A stretch of 64,000 bases of DNA from Chloroflexota bacterium. GTDB taxonomy: Bacteria > Chloroflexota > Anaerolineae > Aggregatilineales > Phototrophicaceae. Each line of letters opens with the position of its first letter. Within the stretch, counting starts at the first letter, position 1. The position numbers and the translations under genes were made by a program. Below the pieces are notes generated by a model. The model saw only the letters and a program-made list of their open reading frames with translations, had not been told where the DNA came from and ran no database searches. The stretch lies in the NCBI GenBank assembly GCA_028875185.1, contig JAPPFH010000110.1:43288-107287 (forward strand), given 5' to 3'. Below, piece after piece: positions 1 through 9,794 of the stretch.

Positions 1-348
1 GGTTTGATTCGCGACAAGCAAGAATTGGCGAATTTCTACGCCGCCTGCGATGTGCTCGTCTTGCCCAGCGACAGCGACTGTTTTCCCTTGGTTCAGGGTG
101 AAGCGATGCTCTGCGGGACGCCAGTCGTGATGACCGATATCGCCGGCGGGCGCGTGGCTGTATCGATCACCGGTATGGGCAAACTTGCCAAAGCGGGAGA
201 TTGGCGCTCTATTGGCGAAACAACGCTCGAGGTGCTGGCTGACCCCGCCCGATTTTCGAAGCCGAGAGACACTATCCGGGACGTCTTCTCTTTTGAAGAA
301 ACCGTCAACCGCTACGAATCAATCTTTTACGAACACGCCCGAACCTGA
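1..348 (+). CDS. Glycosyltransferase group 1 (GT4-like), C-terminal fragment
   Basis: Only the last 115 or so codons are present; the reading frame is open to the window edge, so the start lies upstream. The visible part is the end of a GT-B fold: a strand-helix pair (DVLVLPSDSDCFPL), then the nucleotide-sugar contact region with QGEAMLCGTPVV, where the Glu normally binds the ribose or diphosphate of the donor, and the closing helix FSFEETVNRYESIF. These enzymes transfer a sugar from a nucleotide donor on the cytoplasmic side of the membrane. The stop codon is 4 bp before the next start, so it is probably co-transcribed with the methyltransferase and membrane glycosyltransferases that follow. 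Donor and acceptor cannot be told from this fragment. Confidence 0.8.
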   Translation, partial: GLIRDKQELANFYAACDVLVLPSDSDCFPLVQGEAMLCGTPVVMTDIAGGRVAVSITGMGKLAKAGDWRSIGETTLEVLADPARFSKPRDTIRDVFSFEETVNRYESIFYEHART

Positions 349-352
349 GGCA

Positions 353-1222
353 ATGTCCATGCCCCCAGGCCAGGCAATTGAATGGGATACGATAGCGTTT
401 ATGACGCGCAATGAAGCCGACATGGCATTCAAGCGGCGCGTCAAAACAATCTTCGACTTCATCGAGCCCAGCGATGACATGCGAATTCTCGATCTTCCCT
501 GCGGGCGCGGGTTTTATCTGCATATGTTTCGTCACGTCAGCGAATGCGAACTGATCGGCGCCGATCTGGACTGGAATGTCTTGCGGACAGCTAAGCGGGC
601 GCTCGCCAAGTACCCGCGGATTCACGTTAATCACGCCAGCATAGTAGACATGCCCTTTGCGCGCGACAGTTTTGACGCAGTCATCCTATCCGAAGTGCTT
701 GAGCATATTAACGACGATGGTCGCGCTCTCGAAGAAGCCTTTCGCGTTCTGAAACCGGGCGGCGCGCTGGCAGTTACGGTGCCCCATGCGAATTATCCGT
801 TTTGGTGGGATCCGATAAATAAAGTATTGGAAGCGCTCTTCAACTGGCATATCAAGAGCGGACCACTGGCCGGGTTATGGGCAAATCATGTTCGGCTCTA
901 TACCGCCAGCCAACTGCGATTAGCGGTGGAAGCGGCGGGCTTCCACATAGAGGAAGAGCGTGCGTTAACCCATTACTGTTTCCCTTTTATCCACAATCTG
1001 GTTTATGGCTTGGGAAAACCGCTCTTGGAATCCCGGATGCTGCCAGGATCGATGCTCGCCCTTGCCGATCGTCACGACTTTGAGGCAAAGGGCGGCCGGT
1101 TGAATCCGGTTCGTTTGGGCGTCGCCCTCTTCAATGCATTTGACCGCGGAAACAGCCCGGACGAGGGACCGGATCGAGCGACAGTCAACCTAGCGATTAA
1201 GGGTCGAAAGCCAAATGAATGA
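353..1222 (+). CDS. Class I SAM-dependent methyltransferase
   Basis: A 289-residue protein with a Rossmann-type methyltransferase core. Motif I is ILDLPCGRGFYLHMF, where the usual Gly-x-Gly-x-Gly reads as P-C-G-R-G. The acidic ribose-binding position follows in IGADLDWNV, and post-motif VILSEVLEHI is typical of the Methyltransf_11 group. The first ATG after the stop of the glycosyltransferase (353) was chosen; a second ATG at 359 is possible. The frame is open further upstream, but that part overlaps the glycosyltransferase. It overlaps the next gene by 8 bp. By context it may methylate a sugar, lipid carrier or polyprenyl-linked glycan; the substrate is unknown. Confidence 0.8.
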   Translation: MSMPPGQAIEWDTIAFMTRNEADMAFKRRVKTIFDFIEPSDDMRILDLPCGRGFYLHMFRHVSECELIGADLDWNVLRTAKRALAKYPRIHVNHASIVDMPFARDSFDAVILSEVLEHINDDGRALEEAFRVLKPGGALAVTVPHANYPFWWDPINKVLEALFNWHIKSGPLAGLWANHVRLYTASQLRLAVEAAGFHIEEERALTHYCFPFIHNLVYGLGKPLLESRMLPGSMLALADRHDFEAKGGRLNPVRLGVALFNAFDRGNSPDEGPDRATVNLAIKGRKPNE

Positions 1223-3890
1223 GGGCCCGGGCGACAGGCAGACTGAGGCGATCCCGGCGCCGGACTCCACGAAGCTGGAGCGCGCCGGAGCCCCAGAAAC
1301 GCGTCCGATCGAGGACCTGACGCTAAGCGAACTCGTCAGCCGCTGGCTGCGCGCGCCGCGCTCGACCTGGCGCGGATTCAGGCTGGCGGCAGCCGCTCAT
1401 GGAGCCAACCAGCCTCAAGTCCAAGCGGCGGCTTCCGCTATTGCGATTCAATCCTCAGAAACAATTGAGCGGGAAGGCGGCGCCGAGACCGCTTTGCACG
1501 CTCTGCCGCGCGCCTTGCTTCATGTGGATGCCATTCAATTGCTGCTATACGCTGCCGCCATCGTTTGCGCCATGATCGGCAGCGTCATCGTACGCGGCAG
1601 TGATGATGTGACGCGCGCCGATGGCTATTCATTGAGCTTCGGCGGTCCCTATCTATGGCTCGGGTTTCTGCTTTGGCTGATCGCGGAAGTCGTTGGCAAC
1701 TGGAAGCGGCTGAAGGGCTATTGGCGGACGCTCGACGCCGGCGAACGTTTACGTTGGGCAGCGCGAGCCTTGCCCATATTGATCTGGTTTAGCGCGATTC
1801 TCACATTCAACGCGTCGATGAGCGCGCCGCGGGACAGCGCTACCGACTTAGCGCTGACGGCTATCGGGCGCTTCGCATTTGGCTGCGCCCTCTGGCTCGC
1901 AATTGAAGTCGCCAATTGGCAAATTCGTCGGCGTCACGCATATACCGACGTCAGATCTCCGAAGATCATAATTCGGCGAAGCGCAATCCGGCCGCAAGTC
2001 AGTCGATTGCGCCTGGCGCTCTTCACGGTTGCAACGATATGCAGCCTGCTGGTTTGGATGAACACCACCGGCAATCGGATTGAGCCGCCGGTGATCTTGC
2101 TCTGGCTGATTAGCGCGGCTTTATGGGGGTTCGTCTTTGCGCCGCTCCGTTGGAATCCATTTGCCTGGGCTAGCGGCAAAATAGATTGCTTTCGCCGGAT
2201 TCGCTGGCGCGACCATCGCGTGACCATTGCATCCCTCGCCCTGGTCATGATCTTGGGCGCTGCATTCCGCTTCAACGAGCTCGATGCCTATCCGCCTCAG
2301 ATGTACAGCGATCAGGTTGAGAAAATCCAGGACGCATACAAGATCCACCATCTCGGTGACTATCGAATCTTTTTTGCAAATATCGGCGGCAGGGAGCCGC
2401 TCCACTTCTACTTCTTGTCCATACTTGCGAGCCAGCCGGGCATGGAATTTGATCACTACGCGCTCAAGTTAATGTCGGCGATCGAGAGCCTGATTACGCT
2501 GCCGATCGTGTTTTGGCTGGGCGCCGAAGTGATGGGCAAAGACCGTCGCCGTTTCGGCCTGCTGTTCGGCGCGCTGGCTGCGGCGCTGGTCGCCGTCAGC
2601 TTCTGGCATACGGTCATCGGCCGGCAAGGCTTGCGCATCAGCCTGGCGCCGCTTTTCTCAGCTTTGACCGCCATCTACCTCATTCGAGGCTTGCGCTGCA
2701 ATCGGCGCTCGGATTATGTGAAAGCCGGGCTTGCCCTCGGTTTCGGACTTATGGGATATCAAGCGGTTCGTATGCTGCCGCTTGCCGCAGTCGCCGGCGT
2801 CGCGCTCGCCTTTGCATTCGGCAGGCACTCGTGGCGGACGCGCCTTGAATATCTCCTCAATCTGGCGGTACTGGCCTTTGTGGCTTTGATGGTTTTCTTG
2901 CCCATGCTTCACTACTGGATTGAAGAGCCGGAAAATTATATGCGCCGCGCAAACACGCGCGTATTTGGAGACTTGCCGACGACTGATGCGGAACGCGCGG
3001 CATTCCTCGCGGATAGCGTTCCTGTCTTGCTGAACAATATCAAAAAGACAGCGTTGATGTATCACTTTTACGGGGACAACAGTTGGGTCAGTGGCTTGGG
3101 CGACGAACCAGCGATGGACCCGGTAAGCGCCGCCTTCATGATCCTGGGTTTGGCGGCGTGGCTCGCCTTGATCGTCAAATCGCGCGAGCCTGCTTTGGCT
3201 TTTGTGCCCATCTATCTCGTGGCGATGTTATTGCCGACGGCGCTCGCGCTATCGTTTCCGATTGAAGTGCCCAGTTTTATCCGAGCCAGCGGCGCTATTC
3301 CGCCAGCTTATCTGATCGCCGCGCTTCCCTTTGCGGTCTTTTGCCTGCGCCTGTGTAAATGCCTTTCAGGGCCTGCGGGCAAAGTCGTTGCCGCCTCGTT
3401 TGCGGCTGTCTTGCTGCTCGCCGCCAACGACTACAATACAAGCTTGTATTTCGGGAGATTCACCGACGACTACGTTCGCGCATCGCATCCGCAGGCGCAG
3501 GCTGGCGCAATTTTGAGAGGCTTCGCCGAGAGCGACGGCGCCTATGGCAACGCCTTTGTGCTTGCGTCAGCACATTGGTGGGATACGCGCGCTATCGGGA
3601 TCGAAGCAGGCATGATGTTCTGGGACAGTGGCGGAGAGGCGCGCGCGGCGCCACAATTGATCGAACGCGGTCTACGGAGGGAGGCCCCCTATCGGCTTGA
3701 TCCCGAGCGCGACCTGCTCTTCTTTTACGCCCGCCAGAACCTGGAGGCGCTGGAGTTGCTTAGCGGCTGGTTCCCGAATGGCCGGCAGCTGCTGGTTGAT
3801 GTCGAGCCACAGCAGAAATCATTCTATGTTTTTCGCGCGCCGGCACTGGGCGCCGCTGGCTTGCGGCAATTCCTCTATGAGAATCGGTAG
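1215..3890 (+). CDS. Polytopic membrane glycosyltransferase, GT39/ArnT-like (GT-C)
   Basis: An 891-residue protein. The first 100 or so residues are hydrophilic and Ala/Glu-rich (cytoplasmic); many membrane helices follow from about residue 106. Near residue 364 is an extracytoplasmic loop with YPPQMYSDQVEK, then a GREPLHFYFLS segment. These match the acidic first-loop and following motif seen in PMT/GT39-type transferases that use polyprenyl-phosphate sugars. The C-terminal third has a soluble stretch with a WWDTR motif. The ATG lies inside the end of the methyltransferase gene (8 bp overlap), which suggests translational coupling. Acceptor and sugar are unknown. The family call rests on architecture and weak motifs, not on a search. 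Confidence 0.65.
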   Translation: MNEGPGDRQTEAIPAPDSTKLERAGAPETRPIEDLTLSELVSRWLRAPRSTWRGFRLAAAAHGANQPQVQAAASAIAIQSSETIEREGGAETALHALPRALLHVDAIQLLLYAAAIVCAMIGSVIVRGSDDVTRADGYSLSFGGPYLWLGFLLWLIAEVVGNWKRLKGYWRTLDAGERLRWAARALPILIWFSAILTFNASMSAPRDSATDLALTAIGRFAFGCALWLAIEVANWQIRRRHAYTDVRSPKIIIRRSAIRPQVSRLRLALFTVATICSLLVWMNTTGNRIEPPVILLWLISAALWGFVFAPLRWNPFAWASGKIDCFRRIRWRDHRVTIASLALVMILGAAFRFNELDAYPPQMYSDQVEKIQDAYKIHHLGDYRIFFANIGGREPLHFYFLSILASQPGMEFDHYALKLMSAIESLITLPIVFWLGAEVMGKDRRRFGLLFGALAAALVAVSFWHTVIGRQGLRISLAPLFSALTAIYLIRGLRCNRRSDYVKAGLALGFGLMGYQAVRMLPLAAVAGVALAFAFGRHSWRTRLEYLLNLAVLAFVALMVFLPMLHYWIEEPENYMRRANTRVFGDLPTTDAERAAFLADSVPVLLNNIKKTALMYHFYGDNSWVSGLGDEPAMDPVSAAFMILGLAAWLALIVKSREPALAFVPIYLVAMLLPTALALSFPIEVPSFIRASGAIPPAYLIAALPFAVFCLRLCKCLSGPAGKVVAASFAAVLLLAANDYNTSLYFGRFTDDYVRASHPQAQAGAILRGFAESDGAYGNAFVLASAHWWDTRAIGIEAGMMFWDSGGEARAAPQLIERGLRREAPYRLDPERDLLFFYARQNLEALELLSGWFPNGRQLLVDVEPQQKSFYVFRAPALGAAGLRQFLYENR

Positions 3891-3908
3891 ACATGATAGC
3901 AATTCGCT

Positions 3909-6900
3909 ATGGATGCGGCCTTAACAGGAAGGTCGAAGCGCCCGCCGATGAGAATTAGAGCCCTTACTGCATTCTTCCTGGCGGCCATTCTAATCTTCGG
4001 CGGCGCCTTGCGCTTCGTCGGGCAGAATTGGGACGATTTCTCGCATACGCATCCCGATGAATTGTTCCTCACGCTGCTCGTCCTGCCAAATATCGGCGGC
4101 AATAACGCTTTCACCAATGACGAGGAACACTTTCCAGCGCTGCAGCTTCTCATCCCAAGTGATTCGACCGAGATTCTCAGCCGCGATGACCTGCGCAATT
4201 TTCCCAACGCGCAGCTAGGCGTCGTGCGCGATTCCTTCGCGGCCAAAGCAAGCAGCTGGCTAATCGACGCCGACCAAATCCAAGTCTTTGACGACATCCC
4301 TAGCGCGCAGGCCGCCTTGCGTGCTCGTCATGTGCGCGCGCTGCTCGTCGAGAGCCGGCGCTCGCCAGAACTGGAAGGTGTGATTAATTCGGATTTACTC
4401 TCCTCAGCCGACCTGCAGGCATTGCGCTGTCTGCATCTAAACCCGAATTCCACGGGCATCGGCGGCTACTTTGATACCAGCTGCTCGCCTTTGAATCCGC
4501 ATAACGCCGGTCACGGATTCTTTGTGTACGGGACGCTGCCGCTGCTGCTCGCTCACTACGCCAGCGACTTTGTCCGCACGCAGACCGAGCAAGACTCAGG
4601 CGCCTTCGACTTTCAGGGCGGTCATCTGGTGTGGCGCGCGCTCTCGATGTTCTTCGATATCCTCAGCATCGTGGTTGTTTTCGCGCTCGGCGCGCGGCTG
4701 CACAATCGCTGGGTTGGTTTGCTCGCCGCCCTATTCTATGCCGCCGCGCCACTGGCGATACAGAAGGCGCACTTCGGAACCGTGAATGCGATGGCGGCTT
4801 TTTTCGTCGTTCTCGCGCTGTATTTCGCCGCGCAGGTCCAGCAGCGTGGAAAGCTCCTGCCCTACCTGTTCTTCGGCATCGCCTGCGGGTTGGCGGTCGC
4901 CAGCCGAATAAATCTGGCGCCCTTGGCCGGAATCATCCTTATCCCAGCCGTCGTGCAGGCGCTGCCCGCGTTCGACCGCCGTCTTAGCCAGAACGAACGC
5001 GCCGCCATCGCCGCTCGTCACGTTGCCGGCTTGTTGCTGGCCGGGCTCGGCGCATTCCTAGCATTCCGCATTTGTAATCCTTACGCATTTAGCGGACCGG
5101 GCTTTTTCGGATTGCTGCCAAATGAACGATGGTTCGCCAATCTGGCTCAGGTCAGCCGTGGGGTCAGCGGCGCGCAGGATTATCCGCCGCTCTGGCAATG
5201 GCTGGCGCGCTCGCCTCTCGTCTACATAACCAAGGATTTGCTGTTTTGGGGAATGGGTTTGAGCTTTGGCGTTGTAGCTGGCTGCGGCTGGTTTTGGGCG
5301 GCGTATCGCGCTTTTCGCAATCGACCGGCTGCGACGGCATATCTGGTCCTGATCGTATGGATCGGCGGCTACCTGTTGTGGATGAGCGGACTATGGGCGA
5401 TGACCATGCGCTACTACCTGCCATTGTACGGCGCATTTGCCGTCCTGGCGGGCTGGTGCCTGTACGAACTTAATCTCCACGCGCGCACACACAAACGAAG
5501 CTTGCCGATCACGTCTTGGCTGTTGGGCGGCATAGGATCAGTCTTCGCCGTGGTCGGCGCGTACCAGGTCGCCGGCGGAGTAGCCGACGCGACCGCGCTT
5601 AGCGCGCTCGGCCTCGGCGTCGCGCTTTTGGCTTGCGCCGCGCTGCCGCCGCTGAATCGCTTTCGCCCCTTGATCTTAGGCGTATTCGCCATCGGGTTCG
5701 CGTTGATTTGGGGTCTGATGCACGGCAATATTTATCGGCATCAGACAACACTTGTTCAGTCTTCGCGTTACATTTTCGAGCGTGTGCCGGGCGACTTCGC
5801 TATGCGGATCGAGGACGCGCCGGACTCCGTGCCTTTGATCAATCTCGCCGTGCATGACAGCGGGCTTTCAATCGCGGATCTGAGCGGCGCTCTCTTTGAA
5901 CGCGCAACGCTTTATCGCGAGCTCGAGCCAACGCGCGACAGTTTCGTCGCGCCAGCAAGCGGTGAGGTGTTGAGCGTATTCGCGCCCCATCTTGGCGATC
6001 CCTGGGACGATGAGGCGCCGGAAGAAGTCATACTGCGCGTGTACGCGGCCGGCGGCGAATCGCTACTGGCTGAAGCGATCTTGAGAACAAATCTTAGGCG
6101 CGACGATCATCCGCTCGGCGCGTCATACAGCATACCATTTTCCGAGCCGCTTCAGGTCGTGGCGGACGAACGCTACGAATTTGAGGCGCTCATCGGCGCC
6201 GGCAGCGGAGACGTCATAGGATCTGGCTCGGTCGTGCTCACCGAAGGCGACTGGGACAATCGCGCCACTGGAATCCGCACTTGCGACTTGCCCGACGGAT
6301 TGACGCTGGCGGACGATCCGCCCTCAGGTATGGTACATGCTCATGAATGCCGCGGTTCGCAAGCCTTTTATCGCCTCGTGAACGCCCAAGACCAGATCAT
6401 GTCCTTTCCGGTGGACAATCAGATTAAGTACGATGACATCCTGCGCACGCTCGATATCGGCGATTATCTGACGATCGCCAGCAATCGATTTTATGATGCG
6501 GAAACGCGCAATCCAATGCGCTGGCCCTTGACGACGCTCTACTACAAGAAGCTGTTCGCGGGCGAACTCGGCTACGAACTCGAGCGGGTATTCGATGAAA
6601 GTTTCGAGTTCGGTCCCTGGCGCGTGTCTGATCAGCACCTGCCCGTCTATGAGTCCCCCGCCTGGCTGAACGAACTGGAAGCCGACGAAGCCTTCCACGT
6701 GTATGATCATCCAGCGGTATTCATCTTCCGCAAATCGCCGGATTATTCGCGCGCGAAAGTCGAAGCCGCGCTTGCCGAAGTCTCGCTCAAACAGGAGAAC
6801 GATTTGCACGGCAGCCAAAACGAGGCGCAGTTGCTCGGCGTATTCTATTGGAGTTCGGCTGAGGCTGATGCCGTTCCCACCGCGCTAACTTTCCCGCATG

Positions 6901-9794
6901 AAGATTACGCGAGGCAAACATCCGGCGGAACTTGGTCCGAGCGCTTCTTCAGCGACAGCATTATCAATACCAATCAGGCGATTGGCGTGCTCGCCTGGTA
7001 CGCGACCATATTCGTCTTCGGCGCGCTCGCCTTTCCGCTGGTGTTCTCGCTGTTTCCCTCTATGGCTGATGGCGGTTACGGCGTCTGCAAACTGATCGGG
7101 ATGCTGCTGGTCGCATTTTTCGCCTGGGCTGTTTCCAGCTTGAAAATCCCCATCTGGTCTCAAGGCGGCATACTGTTTTCCGCCGTGCTGCTTGCTCTGC
7201 TAAGCGGGTTCATAGGATACCGCAATCGCAGGCGCCTGGCGGCGTTTTTGCGCGATCGCTGGCGGCGGCTCGCCTGGATGGAGCTAATCAGCATCATCGC
7301 CTTCAGCGCCATGATTCTAGTGCGCTTGACCAATCCCGATCTTTGGCATCCCTACAAAGGTGGCGAGAAGCCGATGGACTTCGCCTATTTGAACGGCGTC
7401 CTACGCAGCACCACCTTCCCGCCGATTGATCCCTGGTTCGCCGGCGGATTCATCAACTATTATTACTTTGGCTATGTGTTGCTAGGCGCGCCGACGCTCT
7501 TGCTTGGCGTGATACCGGCCTTTGCCTACAATCTCATGATCCCCATCATTTTCAGTTTGACCGGCTTGGGCGCTTTCGCCGCTGCCTACAACATATTGTC
7601 GCATTGGCGCGAGAATGACCACCTCCAGCTACCGATCAAGATTTCTGCTACGCGTAAACTCGGCAATCCCTGGATCGGCGGGCTTATGGCGCTGCTGCTC
7701 TGCGTCGTGCTCGGCAACCTCGATACCGCGCGCGTGTTGGGCAATGGCGTCGCCAGCCTGGGCGGCTACAACAGACCCTTGGGCTTGGAAAAATTCTTAA
7801 TCGACGAATATACCGAGGAAACGGGCAGCGACGCGCCGGCTGAAGTTCGCGCGCAGTTGGCTGAGCGCGCCCGTACCTGGCAGCCATGGGATCGTATTCG
7901 CTATGAGTTTGACAGTTCGCTTTCTCTCGTGGGCGGGTTGCTGCGCGGCGCCGGGCGAGCGCTGCAGGGCGAGCCACTGCCAATCGGCAGCGATCGTTGG
8001 TATTGGGGACCGTCGCGCGTCCTGGCGGAAACGCCGGGCGTCGGTGGCGGCGCCATCACCGAGATGCCGTTTTTCACCTTTCTCTATGGTGATCTTCACG
8101 CCCACATGATCAGCATGCCCTTTATTCTCATGGCGGTTCTCTTCGTATTCAACGAGCTGGCGCAAGCGGGCGGCGAACAGCGGGCGAAGCTTGAACGCTT
8201 TCTCGCGTTGGCGCTGGGCGCCTTGGCTGTCGGCGTACTGCGAGCGACCAATACCTGGGATTGGCCCACGATGACGCTCTTCGCAGTCGTCGGGCTGGGC
8301 TATGCCTGGTGGCTGCGCTGGCGCTCGACGCTCCGCCCGCCTACAGATCTGCGATTCTACGCTGGTCTTTGCGGCGCGCTGCTATTGGCGGCTGCGCTGA
8401 TCACAGTATTGATTCCGCCAGCCCGGGCGGCGTTCAATGGCATCGTGCCGCCGCTGACGAGCGCCGCCATCGCCATTCGCCTGCTGCTGCTGGCGGGCGC
8501 CGCGCTAGTCTTGCTTCGAGTAGCCGTCAAATTCTGGCTTACGCGCGCGTCCGCGCTTGAATTAGCCGGGAGTATCGGCGCATTCCTCTTGCTCAATTTC
8601 GCGGCTGCCCTGCCCTACACATCCTGGTACGCCGCGATCTATAACAGCGTCAGATTATGGGAAGGCGGCAAGACCCCGCTCTGGGCTTACTTCGACATTT
8701 ATGGTCTGTTTCTTTTCCTTATCGCATCCCTCTTGCTCTTGGATACGGCTCGCTGGCTGCGCGCGACACCGGTTCGCGCGCTCATCGACAATCTTACCCT
8801 GGCGAAATCTGCGGCTGGCTTAGGCCTGCTCATCGGTCTGCTTGCGGTCGGATTAGCCATGGCCAGCTACCAGGTCGCCCTGATCGTCCTGCCGCTAGTC
8901 GCTTGGATTGTTCTCCTATTCTTTCGCTCGCGCCAGTCGCTTGCCATGCGCTTTATACTGGTGCTTGTCGGCCTGGCGCTATCGCTGACGCTCGGCGTTG
9001 AAATCATCGTCATTGGCGGCGATATCGGCCGGCAGAATACCGTCTTCAAGTTTTACATGCAGGTATGGCTGCTCCTTAGCGTTGCCTGCGGCGTCGCCTT
9101 CGCCTGTCTGCTGCGCGCCTCCGACGAAATCGTCAAGCCCTTGCGCATTGCCTGGTACGTGACCTGCGCCATACTGGTATTTGTCGCGGGCTTGTTTCCG
9201 ATCGTGGGGACGCGAGGGCGATCGTTCGATCGCATGGCGCCAAAGCTGCCGCTGACGCTGAACGGGCTGGATTACATGACCCAATCGCGCCATTATGAGA
9301 GCGCGCCAAGCACGGGGCAAAACGCCTGGATAGATCTGGCAGTGGATCATCAACTCATTCGCTGGCTGCAAGAGCGCGCTAGCGGATCGCCGGTGATCAT
9401 TGAAGGGCGGCGGCGGCCCAGCGAGTATCAGTGGAACGGCCGCATTTCTATCGCAACAGGCCTGCCATCGGTGCTCGGCTGGAACTTCCATCAGCGGCAG
9501 CAGCGAACTTTCCATCCGATGCCCCGTTGGGTCGACCAGCGCGAGCAGAATGTCCTGCAATTCTACAATACCGAGGACATTGATATCGCCGTCGAGATCA
9601 TCAATCATTACGATATCAAGTACATCATCAGAAGCGGCTTGGAAGAAGTGCATTCGTCCGCCGCCGGATTAGCGAAATTCGACCGCATGGTTGAATCGGG
9701 CTTGCTCGATGTCGCGTTTGTCATTGAGGGAGGGACGATATACGAGGTAAATGACGACGCGATCTTCGGCAATCTGGTGGAGCGGTTCCGATGA
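3909..9794 (+). CDS. Giant two-part membrane protein: GT39-like half fused to YYY (DUF2298) half
   Basis: A 1961-residue protein. Residues 1-620 resemble GT39 membrane transferases: one helix, then the acidic loop THPDELF near residue 47, and about ten more helices. Residues 620-1000 are mostly hydrophilic and extracytoplasmic. From about 1025 a second polytopic part begins with the YYY signature: PWFAGGFINYYYFGYV near 1180, YGDLHAHM near 1394, NTVFKFYMQ near 1713 and a soluble tail with TGLPSVLGWNFHQRQ. The second half matches the next gene motif for motif, so the two are paralogues. ATG 3909 is the longest start; ATG 3948 (MRIRALTAFF) sits just before the first helix and may be the true one. 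It overlaps the next gene by 4 bp (ATGA). Predicted role: polyprenol-linked sugar transfer at the outer membrane face. Confidence 0.7.
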   Translation: MDAALTGRSKRPPMRIRALTAFFLAAILIFGGALRFVGQNWDDFSHTHPDELFLTLLVLPNIGGNNAFTNDEEHFPALQLLIPSDSTEILSRDDLRNFPNAQLGVVRDSFAAKASSWLIDADQIQVFDDIPSAQAALRARHVRALLVESRRSPELEGVINSDLLSSADLQALRCLHLNPNSTGIGGYFDTSCSPLNPHNAGHGFFVYGTLPLLLAHYASDFVRTQTEQDSGAFDFQGGHLVWRALSMFFDILSIVVVFALGARLHNRWVGLLAALFYAAAPLAIQKAHFGTVNAMAAFFVVLALYFAAQVQQRGKLLPYLFFGIACGLAVASRINLAPLAGIILIPAVVQALPAFDRRLSQNERAAIAARHVAGLLLAGLGAFLAFRICNPYAFSGPGFFGLLPNERWFANLAQVSRGVSGAQDYPPLWQWLARSPLVYITKDLLFWGMGLSFGVVAGCGWFWAAYRAFRNRPAATAYLVLIVWIGGYLLWMSGLWAMTMRYYLPLYGAFAVLAGWCLYELNLHARTHKRSLPITSWLLGGIGSVFAVVGAYQVAGGVADATALSALGLGVALLACAALPPLNRFRPLILGVFAIGFALIWGLMHGNIYRHQTTLVQSSRYIFERVPGDFAMRIEDAPDSVPLINLAVHDSGLSIADLSGALFERATLYRELEPTRDSFVAPASGEVLSVFAPHLGDPWDDEAPEEVILRVYAAGGESLLAEAILRTNLRRDDHPLGASYSIPFSEPLQVVADERYEFEALIGAGSGDVIGSGSVVLTEGDWDNRATGIRTCDLPDGLTLADDPPSGMVHAHECRGSQAFYRLVNAQDQIMSFPVDNQIKYDDILRTLDIGDYLTIASNRFYDAETRNPMRWPLTTLYYKKLFAGELGYELERVFDESFEFGPWRVSDQHLPVYESPAWLNELEADEAFHVYDHPAVFIFRKSPDYSRAKVEAALAEVSLKQENDLHGSQNEAQLLGVFYWSSAEADAVPTALTFPHEDYARQTSGGTWSERFFSDSIINTNQAIGVLAWYATIFVFGALAFPLVFSLFPSMADGGYGVCKLIGMLLVAFFAWAVSSLKIPIWSQGGILFSAVLLALLSGFIGYRNRRRLAAFLRDRWRRLAWMELISIIAFSAMILVRLTNPDLWHPYKGGEKPMDFAYLNGVLRSTTFPPIDPWFAGGFINYYYFGYVLLGAPTLLLGVIPAFAYNLMIPIIFSLTGLGAFAAAYNILSHWRENDHLQLPIKISATRKLGNPWIGGLMALLLCVVLGNLDTARVLGNGVASLGGYNRPLGLEKFLIDEYTEETGSDAPAEVRAQLAERARTWQPWDRIRYEFDSSLSLVGGLLRGAGRALQGEPLPIGSDRWYWGPSRVLAETPGVGGGAITEMPFFTFLYGDLHAHMISMPFILMAVLFVFNELAQAGGEQRAKLERFLALALGALAVGVLRATNTWDWPTMTLFAVVGLGYAWWLRWRSTLRPPTDLRFYAGLCGALLLAAALITVLIPPARAAFNGIVPPLTSAAIAIRLLLLAGAALVLLRVAVKFWLTRASALELAGSIGAFLLLNFAAALPYTSWYAAIYNSVRLWEGGKTPLWAYFDIYGLFLFLIASLLLLDTARWLRATPVRALIDNLTLAKSAAGLGLLIGLLAVGLAMASYQVALIVLPLVAWIVLLFFRSRQSLAMRFILVLVGLALSLTLGVEIIVIGGDIGRQNTVFKFYMQVWLLLSVACGVAFACLLRASDEIVKPLRIAWYVTCAILVFVAGLFPIVGTRGRSFDRMAPKLPLTLNGLDYMTQSRHYESAPSTGQNAWIDLAVDHQLIRWLQERASGSPVIIEGRRRPSEYQWNGRISIATGLPSVLGWNFHQRQQRTFHPMPRWVDQREQNVLQFYNTEDIDIAVEIINHYDIKYIIRSGLEEVHSSAAGLAKFDRMVESGLLDVAFVIEGGTIYEVNDDAIFGNLVERFR